This document shows positions 6,450 to 13,736 of a DNA stretch of 18,174 nucleotides, piece after piece. This stretch comes from Alphaproteobacteria bacterium (GTDB lineage Bacteria > Pseudomonadota > Alphaproteobacteria > Acetobacterales > Acetobacteraceae), in contig JAAFHD010000024.1 of assembly GCA_013298245.1 (NCBI GenBank), positions 1-18,174 on the forward strand, in the 5' to 3' direction. The position numbers were made by a program, and so were the translations under genes. The notes below the pieces were generated by a model. That model was not told the origin of the DNA, did no database searches, and was given only the letters and a program-made list of their open reading frames with translations. Numbering within the stretch: the stretch's first letter is position 1; each line of letters opens with the position of its first letter.

Positions 6450-6734
6450 TCCGCCATCATGGCGCTTCAGCCTTAACAGCCCACTGCGCCACGCCCAGGA
6501 ATACATTGACATTCCAGGCCGGTTGTCCTATCCACAACCCGCTGTTTCGACAACCGAATCCGTCCCCCACAACGCCCCCAGGGGCGCCGGTAAGATCGCA
6601 AGATAGCAAGATAGTAAGGCAAACCGCCCGCCCGGCCCGGAATTTGTCGCAACCCGCACCATACGCCGCACCGCGCCATTTCCGCGCCGCGAAAAACTGC
6701 TCTATACCCCCGGCCATCAAGTTGGGAATCACCC
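6450..6734. other. Divergent intergenic region
   Basis: The 285 bases between the two divergent starts hold no credible gene. They are more AT-rich than their surroundings and contain an inverted pair GGAAT/ATTCC (6498-6515), a short hairpin GGTTGT/ACAACC (6521-6539), and an 8-base tandem repeat (6590-6621). Upstream of the yfgM-like gene, CTATACC near 6702-6708 could be a -10 element, but no good -35 partner was found. Promoters for both flanking operons presumably lie here. Confidence 0.6.
6590..6621. repeat. Four-copy 8-base tandem repeat
   Basis: Four adjacent 8-base units read GTAAGATC, GCAAGATA, GCAAGATA and GTAAGGCA. The middle two are identical, the outer two similar. The unit length is not a multiple of three and the region is non-coding. 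It may be a slippage-prone array or a cluster of protein-binding sites. Confidence 0.65.
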
Positions 6735-7379
6735 GTGCCGGATCTGGTCGATGAGGTCGAAGAGGAACTGCGCCAGGAACGCGCGCAGGCCCTGCTGAAG
6801 AAATGGGGCGGCGCGCTGACCGCGCTCGCCATGCTGATCCTGGGCGGCGTTGGCGGCTGGCAGGGCTGGCAATGGTGGGAAAACAGCAAGGCCACCGCGG
6901 CCGCCGCGCAATACCTGAACGCGACGCGCGCCGCATCCGAAGAAGGTGCGGACATCAAGGCCATCGCCGAACGCCTGGCCGGTATCGGCAATGACGCGCC
7001 GGCCGGCTACCGCACCCTGACCCGCCTGCGCGCCGCGGCCCTGGCCGCCGAAGCCGGCGAACGCGACCGCGCGCTTGCCCTCTGGACCCAGGTCGCCTCC
7101 GATTCGGGCGCCGACCAACTCTACCGCGACCTCGGCACCCTGATGTGGGGCATGCATGCGCTGGAAGGCGGCAACCCCGCCGACATCGAATCCCGCATGA
7201 CCCCCCTGCTTGCCGGCCCCTGGCGCGCCTCCGCCCGCGAGGTTCTGGCGCTCTCCGCCATCGCCCGCGGCAATGCCGCCGAGGCCCGCCGCCGCCTCAC
7301 CGAACTGGCGTCGGACGACAACACCCCGCGCGGCATCCGCGAGCGCGCGCAACGACTGCTGACGGGAATTGAAGGATGA
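6735..7379 (+). CDS. YfgM-like tetratricopeptide envelope protein
   Basis: This 214-residue protein has a short charged cytoplasmic N-terminus (PDLVDEVEEELRQERAQ), one membrane span (about 25-46, then a Trp-rich edge WQGWQWW) and a helical Ala/Arg-rich periplasmic domain that fits TPR-like repeats. YfgM in enterobacteria is an inner-membrane partner of the SecYEG translocon and PpiD and is encoded next to bamB. Here too the next gene is a bamB-like lipoprotein, overlapped by ATGA. The start is GTG at 6735 with GGGA eight bases upstream. Family assignment rests on topology, length and context rather than on a sharp motif. Confidence 0.82.
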   Translation: MPDLVDEVEEELRQERAQALLKKWGGALTALAMLILGGVGGWQGWQWWENSKATAAAAQYLNATRAASEEGADIKAIAERLAGIGNDAPAGYRTLTRLRAAALAAEAGERDRALALWTQVASDSGADQLYRDLGTLMWGMHALEGGNPADIESRMTPLLAGPWRASAREVLALSAIARGNAAEARRRLTELASDDNTPRGIRERAQRLLTGIEG

Positions 7380-8728
7380 AGTCTCGACGCATCGCACTTC
7401 TGGGCGGCGCCGCCGTGCTGCTCGCCGGCTGCGAGACCATCCAGGACCTGGCCGACAGCGTGCTGACCACCTCCAAGGTGCCGCTGCCCGGTGAACGCGT
7501 GCCTGTCATCTCCATGGCCGACCGGCAGATGCGCGTCGACACCGACGCTGCCAACCGCCGCCTGACCCTGCCCGAACCCGCAGTCAACGCCGAATGGCTG
7601 CAGCCCGGCGGCACCGTCAACCACGCCCCCGGCCACCCTGCCCTGCCGCGCCCCTTGGGCGAGGTGTGGCGCACCTCCATCGGCTCCGGCATGGGGTTCC
7701 GCCAGCGCCTGACCGCGCAGCCGATCGCGGCTGGCGACACGCTCTTCGCCATGGACGCCTTCGGCTATGTGACCGCGCTCGACATCGCGCGCGGCGGCCG
7801 CCGCTGGCAGGCGGACACCCGCCCGCGTCGTGACCGCGACGGTGCGATGGGCGGCGGCATGGCCTTCGCCGATGGCACGCTCTACGTCGCCACGGGCCTG
7901 GCTGAAATCATGGCGCTGAACCCGGCGAACGGCGAAATCCGCTGGCGCGCCGGGCTTGCGGGCGCCGCTCGCGGTGGCATCGCGGTTTCCGGCAACCGCA
8001 TCTTCATCCCGACCGTGACCAACGCCATCCTGTGCCATTCCACCGAGGATGGGCGCCAGCTCTGGGCCTACACGGGCCAGGAAACGCGCGCCATCGCACT
8101 CGGCCTGGCAGCACCCGCCGTGGCCGATGACCTGGCCGTCTGCGGCATGCCATCGGGCGAATTGGTCGCCCTTCGCGTGGCCGATGGTCGTCCCGCATGG
8201 TCCGAAAGCCTCGCTTCCAACCGCGCGGCCGCGGCCTCCATGGCCGATCTCGGCGCCATCGTCGCGATGCCCGTCATCGACCGCGGGCGCGTCTTCGCCG
8301 TCGGCCTTGGTGGTTCCGCCCTCGCGATCGACCTGCGCTCCGGCCGCCGCGTCTGGGAACGCGATGTGGGTGGTGTCGCCACCCCCTGGTCGTCCGGCGA
8401 CTGGGTCTTCCTCATCTCGCTCGACAACCAGGCGATGGCGCTCGGCCGCGACGACGGCCGCGTGCGCTGGATCACCCAGCTGCCCCGCTTCGAGGATGAC
8501 CGCCGCCAGCGCGGCCGCATCACCTGGGGCGCGCCGGTGCTGGCCGGCGGGCGCCTGCTGGTCGCGGGCAGCCACGCGCAGCTGTTTGAACTCGAAGCGA
8601 CCGACGGCGAAATCGGCGCGCGGCTGCGCCTGCCCGCGGGTGCCCAGATTGCGCCCGCGATCGCCAATGGCAGCGCCTACTACATGGCCGACAACGGCGT
8701 GGTCGTCGCGCTGCGCGGCGTGGGGTGA
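7376..8728 (+). CDS. bamB: BamB-like outer-membrane assembly lipoprotein (PQQ-type beta-propeller)
   Basis: This 450-residue lipoprotein begins with a signal peptide ending in the lipobox LAGC (lipidated Cys19). The rest shows repeated beta-propeller blades, seen as recurring patterns such as LFAMDAFGYVTALDIARGGRRWQ, LYVATGLAEIMALNPANGEIRW, and AVGLGGSALAIDLRSGRRVWE, typical of the PQQ_2/BamB fold. BamB assists the BAM complex in inserting outer-membrane beta-barrels. The start overlaps the stop of the yfgM-like gene (ATGA), and this gene pair is the usual BamB context. In related genomes the next gene is commonly der; here an ABC permease follows after 50 bases. A PQQ-dependent dehydrogenase is unlikely because the lipobox, size and partner all fit BamB. 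Confidence 0.88.
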   Translation: MKSRRIALLGGAAVLLAGCETIQDLADSVLTTSKVPLPGERVPVISMADRQMRVDTDAANRRLTLPEPAVNAEWLQPGGTVNHAPGHPALPRPLGEVWRTSIGSGMGFRQRLTAQPIAAGDTLFAMDAFGYVTALDIARGGRRWQADTRPRRDRDGAMGGGMAFADGTLYVATGLAEIMALNPANGEIRWRAGLAGAARGGIAVSGNRIFIPTVTNAILCHSTEDGRQLWAYTGQETRAIALGLAAPAVADDLAVCGMPSGELVALRVADGRPAWSESLASNRAAAASMADLGAIVAMPVIDRGRVFAVGLGGSALAIDLRSGRRVWERDVGGVATPWSSGDWVFLISLDNQAMALGRDDGRVRWITQLPRFEDDRRQRGRITWGAPVLAGGRLLVAGSHAQLFELEATDGEIGARLRLPAGAQIAPAIANGSAYYMADNGVVVALRGVG

Positions 8729-8758
8729 GATTGACCCGCCGATCCTAAGGTCCCTAAG

Positions 8759-8774
8759 CTCCCCGCCGGGGGAG
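8759..8774 (+). promoter_or_regulatory. Short hairpin covering the ribosome site of the ABC permease
   Basis: Arms CTCCCC (8759-8764) and GGGGAG (8769-8774) with loop GCCG form a 6-base GC-rich stem. The 3' arm is the ribosome site, four bases before the permease ATG at 8779. It could restrain translation or simply reflect base composition; no T-run supports a terminator. Confidence 0.35.
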
Positions 8775-8778
8775 ACAC

Positions 8779-10455
8779 ATGGCACGCGCCTGGCCGGCGA
8801 TCATTCTGGGCGCGTTGCTGGCCTATCTGGTGCTGGTGCCGCTTGGGTTTCTCGCACTGTCTTCCTTCCGCCCGACTGGCCTGCCGTTCGAGCCAGGCCT
8901 TACCTTCGCCAACTACGCAGCCGTCTATGGCGCGCCCGGTTTTTCGCGCCTGCTGGGTGACACGCTGGTCTTCGCCGGTGGTTCCGTCGCCATCGCGCTG
9001 ACCCTCGGCACCATCCTCGCCTGGCTGGTTGAACGCACCGACATGCCGGGTGCGCGCCTGACCCGCGCGCTCATCATCCTGCCCATGGCGACACCGCCGC
9101 TCTTGATGGCGATCGGCTGGGCCATGCTGCTGTCACCCCGCTCCGGCGCCATCAATGTCTGGATGCGAGACCTTCTGGGGTGGGCGCCGTTCAACGCCTA
9201 TTCCATGGGCGCGATGATCTTCGTGCAGGGCCTGGCGCTGACCTCCACCGCCTTCCTGTTCCTCGCACCCGCCTTCCGCAACATGGACCCGGCGCTGGAA
9301 GAAGCGGCACTCGCATCCGGCGCCTCCACCCTCACCCTGTTCCGCCGCGTGCTGATTCCGCTGCTGCGCCCCGCCGTCATGGCGGCCGCGATCTTCCTGT
9401 TGATCGTCGGTTTCGTCGTCTTCGAAATCCCCGGCACGCTCGGCATGCCCGCGCGCATCTTCGTCCTCTCGTCCCAGCTTTTCTACCTGGCGAACGAGGC
9501 CCCCGGCGGCATCCCCCTCTATGGCCAGGTCGGCGCACTCGCCACGCTGTTCCTGGCCCTGCTGCTGGGCTTGGGCTTCGTCTATCGCCACTTCACGCGC
9601 GAGGCCGCGCGCTTCCGCACCATCACCGGCAAAGGGTTCCGCCCGCGCCGCATGCGCCTTGGCCGCTGGCGCCATGCAGCACTCGGCTTGGTCGCGCTCT
9701 ACTTCACACTGGCCGTCGTGCTGCCCGTCGGCATGCTGGCCTGGATGAGCCTGATGCCCTTCCAAGCGCGCCCCAGCTGGGCAGCACTCTCCATGGTGAC
9801 GCTCGAAAACCACCGCGACCTGCTGGACAGCCCGCGCGTCCTGGAAGCCGCCGCCAACACACTGCTGGTTGCGGGCATCGCGGCCACCCTCGTCGCCGTT
9901 CTATCCACGTTGATTTCCTGGGTGACGGTGCGGCTGCGCGCACCAGGTTCCGCCGTGCTGGATGCACTGTCCTTCCTGCCCATCGCCATCCCCGGCGTGA
10001 TGATGGGTGTCGCGCTGATCTATGTGTATCTGACACTCGACCCCATCATCGCGATCTACGGCACGGTGTGGATTCTGATCGTCGCCTATGCCACGGATTA
10101 CCTCAGTTTCGGCACGCGCGCCGCGGGCGGCGTCATGGTGCAGATGCACCCTGAATTGGAAGAAGCGGGCCGCACCAGCGGTGCATCCGGTGCGATGGTT
10201 TTGCGCCGCATCACCCTGCCTTTGCTGTGGCCCGCCATCGCCGGCATCTGGATCTGGGTGCTGGCGCACGCCATGCGCGAACTCTCGACCGCACTGATGC
10301 TGCAAGGCCGCGACAACCAGGTGATGACCACGCTGCTGTGGGACTACTGGCAGGGCGGCGAACCGACGCGTGCCGCGGCCGTGGGCGTGTGGCTGGTGGG
10401 CGCCCTGCTCGCCGCGCTGATCGCCTGGCAAATCCTCGAAAGGCGGCGCGCCTGA
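8779..10455 (+). CDS. ABC importer permease, two fused membrane domains (FbpB/AfuB/ThiP-like)
   Basis: This 558-residue inner-membrane protein has about twelve hydrophobic helices in two homologous halves. Each half carries the EAA loop that docks on the ATPase: EEAALASGAS at about 174-183 and EEAGRTSGAS at about 461-470, each followed by a PLLRP or PLLWP turn. The fused arrangement and the motif LPMATPPLLMAIGWAML fit the iron(III)/thiamine/phosphonate-type importer permeases (COG1178). GGGGGAG lies just before the ATG. The stop overlaps the ATPase start (TGATG). No substrate-binding protein gene is next to it, so the substrate is open; ferric iron is the common annotation, but an organic substrate is possible given the coupled enolase-family gene. 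Confidence 0.92.
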   Translation: MARAWPAIILGALLAYLVLVPLGFLALSSFRPTGLPFEPGLTFANYAAVYGAPGFSRLLGDTLVFAGGSVAIALTLGTILAWLVERTDMPGARLTRALIILPMATPPLLMAIGWAMLLSPRSGAINVWMRDLLGWAPFNAYSMGAMIFVQGLALTSTAFLFLAPAFRNMDPALEEAALASGASTLTLFRRVLIPLLRPAVMAAAIFLLIVGFVVFEIPGTLGMPARIFVLSSQLFYLANEAPGGIPLYGQVGALATLFLALLLGLGFVYRHFTREAARFRTITGKGFRPRRMRLGRWRHAALGLVALYFTLAVVLPVGMLAWMSLMPFQARPSWAALSMVTLENHRDLLDSPRVLEAAANTLLVAGIAATLVAVLSTLISWVTVRLRAPGSAVLDALSFLPIAIPGVMMGVALIYVYLTLDPIIAIYGTVWILIVAYATDYLSFGTRAAGGVMVQMHPELEEAGRTSGASGAMVLRRITLPLLWPAIAGIWIWVLAHAMRELSTALMLQGRDNQVMTTLLWDYWQGGEPTRAAAVGVWLVGALLAALIAWQILERRRA

Positions 10456-11516
10456 TGCTGAGCATCGAAAACCTCCACAAGCGCTACGACAAGCGCGCCG
10501 ATGCCTTCGCGGTGCGCGCTGTGTCGCTGGATGTCCGGGAGGGCGAGTTCTTCACCCTGCTCGGCCCATCGGGCTGCGGCAAGACCACGACATTGCGTTG
10601 TGTCGCGGGCCTCGAAGTGCCGGATTCCGGCACCATCCGCATCGCCGGCCAGACGGTGTTTGACGCCCGCGGCAGCCTGCCTGTCGCCAAGCGCGACATC
10701 GCCATGGTGTTCCAATCCTACGCCATCTGGCCGCATATGAGTGTCGCCGAAAACGTCCGTTTCCCGCTGGACGCCATGGGCATCACCGGTGCCGCCGCCA
10801 CGCGCCGCGTGGAACGCGCACTCGAGATGGTGGGCCTGGCCGCCTTCCGCGACCGGCCCGCGCCCATGCTCTCTGGCGGCCAGCAGCAGCGCGTCGCACT
10901 CGCCCGCGCGGTGGTGAAGGAAGCCAAATTGCTGCTGCTGGACGAACCACTCTCCAACCTCGACGCCCGCCTGCGCGATCAGATGCGCGTCGAACTGCGC
11001 GACCTGCAACGGCGCATCGGCACCACCGCCATCTACGTCACCCATGACCAGGAGGAAGCGATGGCGCTGTCCGACCGCGTCGCGGTGATGCGCGATGGCG
11101 TGGTGGTCGAACTGGCGCCGCCACGCGACTTGTATCTGCGCCCGCGCACCGTCTTCGCCGCACGCTTCGTGGGCCAGGCGGATGTGCTGCCCTGCACCGT
11201 CGCCGCGCGCGATGGCGCGCTGACCTGGCTCGACACACCGCTCGGCCGCATCGCGAGCGCGGGCGCGCCGCCCGATGGCCCGCTTTCCCTGCTGATCCGC
11301 CCGGAGCACATCGCCTTCGATGCCGGCGCGCTGAACAACCTGCACGGCACCATCACCCGTGTCGTCTTCGGCGGCCGTATCGTGGAATATCTGGTGGCTG
11401 TCGCGGGCGCTGAGCTGCGCGTGCAAGGCACCTCCGCCACGCTGCGCGCGGAGGGCGAGGCGGTCACGCTGCACCTGCCGCCCGAACGCTGCGTGATGGT
11501 GCAGGGGGAAGCATGA
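10455..11516 (+). CDS. ABC importer ATP-binding protein with TOBE domain
   Basis: This 353-residue ATPase energises the preceding permease. All motifs are intact: Walker A GPSGCGKTT (37-45), Q-loop Gln87, signature LSGGQQQR (139-146), Walker B LLLLDEP (159-165), D-loop SNLD (167-170) and H-loop His197. The C-terminal third (about 235-353), containing LLIRPEHI, is a TOBE-type regulatory domain as in the FbpC/PotA/UgpC class. The start overlaps the permease stop as TGATG, and the stop overlaps the next gene as ATGA, so all three proteins are probably made in a coupled way. The frame is open upstream to 10227, inside the permease gene, but only the 10455 start gives the correct N-terminus. Confidence 0.95.
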   Translation: MLSIENLHKRYDKRADAFAVRAVSLDVREGEFFTLLGPSGCGKTTTLRCVAGLEVPDSGTIRIAGQTVFDARGSLPVAKRDIAMVFQSYAIWPHMSVAENVRFPLDAMGITGAAATRRVERALEMVGLAAFRDRPAPMLSGGQQQRVALARAVVKEAKLLLLDEPLSNLDARLRDQMRVELRDLQRRIGTTAIYVTHDQEEAMALSDRVAVMRDGVVVELAPPRDLYLRPRTVFAARFVGQADVLPCTVAARDGALTWLDTPLGRIASAGAPPDGPLSLLIRPEHIAFDAGALNNLHGTITRVVFGGRIVEYLVAVAGAELRVQGTSATLRAEGEAVTLHLPPERCVMVQGEA

Positions 11517-12550
11517 TCGACATCCAACCCTATCGCCTGCGGCTGGCGCAGGAATACCGCTGGGCGAAGGGCGTGCAGACCGAACGCGGCGGGCTGTTGG
11601 TGCGCGTGCAAGCCTGGGGTGCCGAAGGGTTCGGCGAATCCGCACCACCCATCCACATGCCTTTCGACGCGCCAGCGCTGGCCGCTGAAACACGCGCCGC
11701 ACTGGCCGGCATCCCCGCCGAGGCGGATGATTTCCTGACCCGCATCGACCACATCGCACCACGCACGCGCTGCGGCATCGCGGCTGCCTGGATGAGCGCG
11801 CGCGCGGCCGCGGCCGGCGTGCCGCTTGGCGCGCTGCTGGGCGCGGCGCCGGCGCACGAGGTGCCGGTGAACGGCCTGGTCACGGAGAAGACGCCCGACG
11901 CCGCCGCTGCCCGCGCCGCCGCCCTGGTCGCGGAGGGCTACCGCACGCTGAAGATCAAATGCTGGGCCGATCGCGCCGAGGATTTTTCGCGCGTTGCCGC
12001 CATTCGCGCCGCCGTGCCAACCGCGCGCCTGCGCCTGGATGCCAACGAAGCCTGGCACCAGGACTGGGCGCTGGACCACGTTCGTGCATTGGCGCGCTTC
12101 GACCTGGATTATGTGGAACAGCCCATCCCGTCATCGCGCCCCTTGGCCGAGATCGCCGCCTTTCGTGCCGCGTCCCCGGTGCGCATCGCGCTGGATGAAT
12201 CGGCCACCGACGAAGCCTCCATCCGCGCCATCATCGCGGCCCGCGCGGCCGATGTGATCATCCTGAAAACCCAGCGCGCCGGCGGGCCTGACCGCGCCGC
12301 GCGCATCATCGCCGCCTGCGCCGAAGCCGGCGTTCAGGTGACCGTCACCGTCAGCCTGGAGAGCGCCATCGGCACCGCGGTCGCGCTGCATGTGGCAAGC
12401 GCCCTGCCGGCACCCATCCCCGATTGTGGCATCCCGATGGGGCGCTTCCTGGCCGAAGATATAGGGCCGATGCCGGCGGTGGAAGCGGGTGTGATGCGCG
12501 TGCCGCCAGGCCCAGGGCTTGGCCTCAGGCCTTCAATAGCCGCCGCCTGA
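11513..12550 (+). CDS. Enolase-superfamily enzyme (muconate cycloisomerase / dipeptide epimerase-like)
   Basis: This 345-residue enzyme of the MR/MLE part of the enolase superfamily has its general-acid/base KxK in TLKIK (Lys147, Lys149). Metal ligands are Asp176 in LRLDANEAW, Glu202 in YVEQP, and Asp228 in ALDES. Lys252 in IILKTQRAGG is the opposite-face base. This KxK/Lys pattern is that of the MLE subgroup (cycloisomerases, o-succinylbenzoate synthase, dipeptide and N-succinylamino acid epimerases), which abstract a proton next to a carboxylate. The exact reaction cannot be read from sequence. The ATG overlaps the ATPase stop as ATGA, implying that the enzyme acts on what the importer brings in, or on a related compound. 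The 3' end overlaps a small convergent gene by 18 bases. Confidence 0.9.
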   Translation: MIDIQPYRLRLAQEYRWAKGVQTERGGLLVRVQAWGAEGFGESAPPIHMPFDAPALAAETRAALAGIPAEADDFLTRIDHIAPRTRCGIAAAWMSARAAAAGVPLGALLGAAPAHEVPVNGLVTEKTPDAAAARAAALVAEGYRTLKIKCWADRAEDFSRVAAIRAAVPTARLRLDANEAWHQDWALDHVRALARFDLDYVEQPIPSSRPLAEIAAFRAASPVRIALDESATDEASIRAIIAARAADVIILKTQRAGGPDRAARIIAACAEAGVQVTVTVSLESAIGTAVALHVASALPAPIPDCGIPMGRFLAEDIGPMPAVEAGVMRVPPGPGLGLRPSIAAA

Positions 12551-12694
12551 TTCCGGGGCGGCCGGCATCTCGATCGGTGGTGGTGCGGCCGCGCGTTCGC
12601 GGCTAGCGGGCCGCGGCGCATCGGCCCGTGGCGGCTGTTGTGGTTGGCAGGCCGCGAGCAGCGCGACCGCGCAGAACAGGATGGCGTGCTTCAT
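12533..12694 (-). CDS. Very small proline-rich lipoprotein
   Basis: This 53-residue protein has a textbook lipoprotein signal, MKH plus a hydrophobic stretch and lipobox LAAC (Cys16), followed by a disordered tail rich in Pro, Ala, Gln and Arg that ends in SGGGY. No function can be assigned. It is too short for most gene finders, but the signal peptide is hard to explain by chance. Its last 18 bases overlap the 3' end of the enolase-family gene on the other strand. Its start is divergent from the Bug-type receptor, with 97 bases between. The ribosome site is weak. Confidence 0.6.
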   Translation of the reverse strand: MKHAILFCAVALLAACQPQQPPRADAPRPASRERAAAPPPIEMPAAPESGGGY

Positions 12695-12791
12695 GACGTC
12701 ACGCTGCGCCTGGTTGCGGGCAGGCGCAACGAAATTCGCCGCGACCGCCATCGTGCTACCTTTGGCCGGCACGCTCTGGCATTCTGCGCGC

Positions 12792-13736
12792 ATGATCGCC
12801 CGCCGCGCATTGCCCTTCCTCGCACTTCCCGCCTTCGCCCAGAATGTCCCCGCGCGGCCGGTGCGCGTCATCGTGCCCTTCCCGCCTGGTGGCACGACGG
12901 ATGTGCTGGCACGCGCGATCGGCGCGAAATGGCAGGAGGCCTGGGGCCAGCAGGTGGTGATCGACAATCGCGGCGGCGGCGGCGGCGTGATCGGCACCGA
13001 GGCCGCGTTCCGCGCCGCGCCGGATGGCCACACGCTGGTGCTGGGCAACAACCAGACGCATGCGACCAACGCCGCGCTGATCGCGAATTTGCCCTATGAC
13101 GCCGCGGGTTTCGCCGCGATCACGCTGGTCGCGCGTGTGCCACATGCGCTGGTGGTGCCGGCCGCATCGCCCGTGCGCAGCGTGGCCGCGTTGGTCGAGC
13201 GCGGGCGCCGGCAACCCACCAGCTATGCCTCGCCATCGGCGGGTTCCACCGCGCATATCGTGGCGGAGACCTTCAGCCGTCGGAACGGGCTGAATGCGAC
13301 GCATGTGCCGTATCGCGGCGCGGCACCCGCGGTGCAGGACCTGGTCGCGGGCGTGGTGGATTTCATGATGGCGAGCTGGGCGAGTGTGGCGACGCTGGTG
13401 GCCGATGGGCGCCTGCGCGCGCTGGGCGTGGGTGGCGATGCACGCTTCGCCGATGCGCCGGATGTGCCGACTTTGTCGGAGCAAGGTTTCGCCTATCTCT
13501 CCGCCGATGCGTGGTTTGGCTATTTCGCGCCGGCGGGCACGGCGGAACCCATCGTGGCGCGTGTGCATGCCGCGACGGAAGCGGCGCTGACGGACGCCAC
13601 CATCCGCCCACGTCTGGAGGCTGCGGGCTTCCGCCTGGCGACCATGCCGCCCGCGCAATTCGCGCGTTTCCATCGTGAGGAAATCGCGCGCTGGGCGGCG
13701 CTGGTGCGCGAGAGCGGCGTGACCGTCAGCGACTGA
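12792..13736 (+). CDS. Bug/TctC-family tripartite tricarboxylate receptor
   Basis: This 314-residue periplasmic solute-binding protein of the Bug (TctC-like) family binds carboxylates or related small molecules. A short signal peptide MIARRALPFLALPAFAQ is followed directly by the family's first strand RPVRVIVPFPPGGTTDVLAR (22-41). Other hallmarks are DNRGGGGG (58-65), SAGSTAHIVAETF, and HVPYRGAAPAVQDLVAGVVDFM. Length is typical. The start at 12792 is chosen because it begins the signal peptide; in-frame ATGs at 12681 and 12693 would add a non-family extension overlapping the divergent lipoprotein. No TctA/TctB membrane subunits are nearby, which is usual for the many orphan Bug genes of beta- and alphaproteobacteria. 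The 3' end overlaps the convergent racemase-family gene by 11 bases. Confidence 0.92.
   Translation: MIARRALPFLALPAFAQNVPARPVRVIVPFPPGGTTDVLARAIGAKWQEAWGQQVVIDNRGGGGGVIGTEAAFRAAPDGHTLVLGNNQTHATNAALIANLPYDAAGFAAITLVARVPHALVVPAASPVRSVAALVERGRRQPTSYASPSAGSTAHIVAETFSRRNGLNATHVPYRGAAPAVQDLVAGVVDFMMASWASVATLVADGRLRALGVGGDARFADAPDVPTLSEQGFAYLSADAWFGYFAPAGTAEPIVARVHAATEAALTDATIRPRLEAAGFRLATMPPAQFARFHREEIARWAALVRESGVTVSD

Noticed and set aside
6528..6536. DnaA box-like sequence CTATCCACA (8 of 9 match)
   Set aside because: A single imperfect box with no second copy, AT-rich unwinding region or replication gene nearby.
7121..8785. 554-codon minus-strand frame opposite bamB
   Set aside because: No recognisable domain; antisense shadow of a beta-propeller gene with biased third positions.
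10227..10454. N-terminal extension of the ABC ATPase
   Set aside because: It lies wholly inside the permease gene; the ATPase family start fits ATG at 10455, overlapping the permease stop.
12681..12791. N-terminal extension of the Bug receptor
   Set aside because: Signal peptide and mature start fit ATG at 12792; the extension would be antisense to the small lipoprotein start and has no family similarity.
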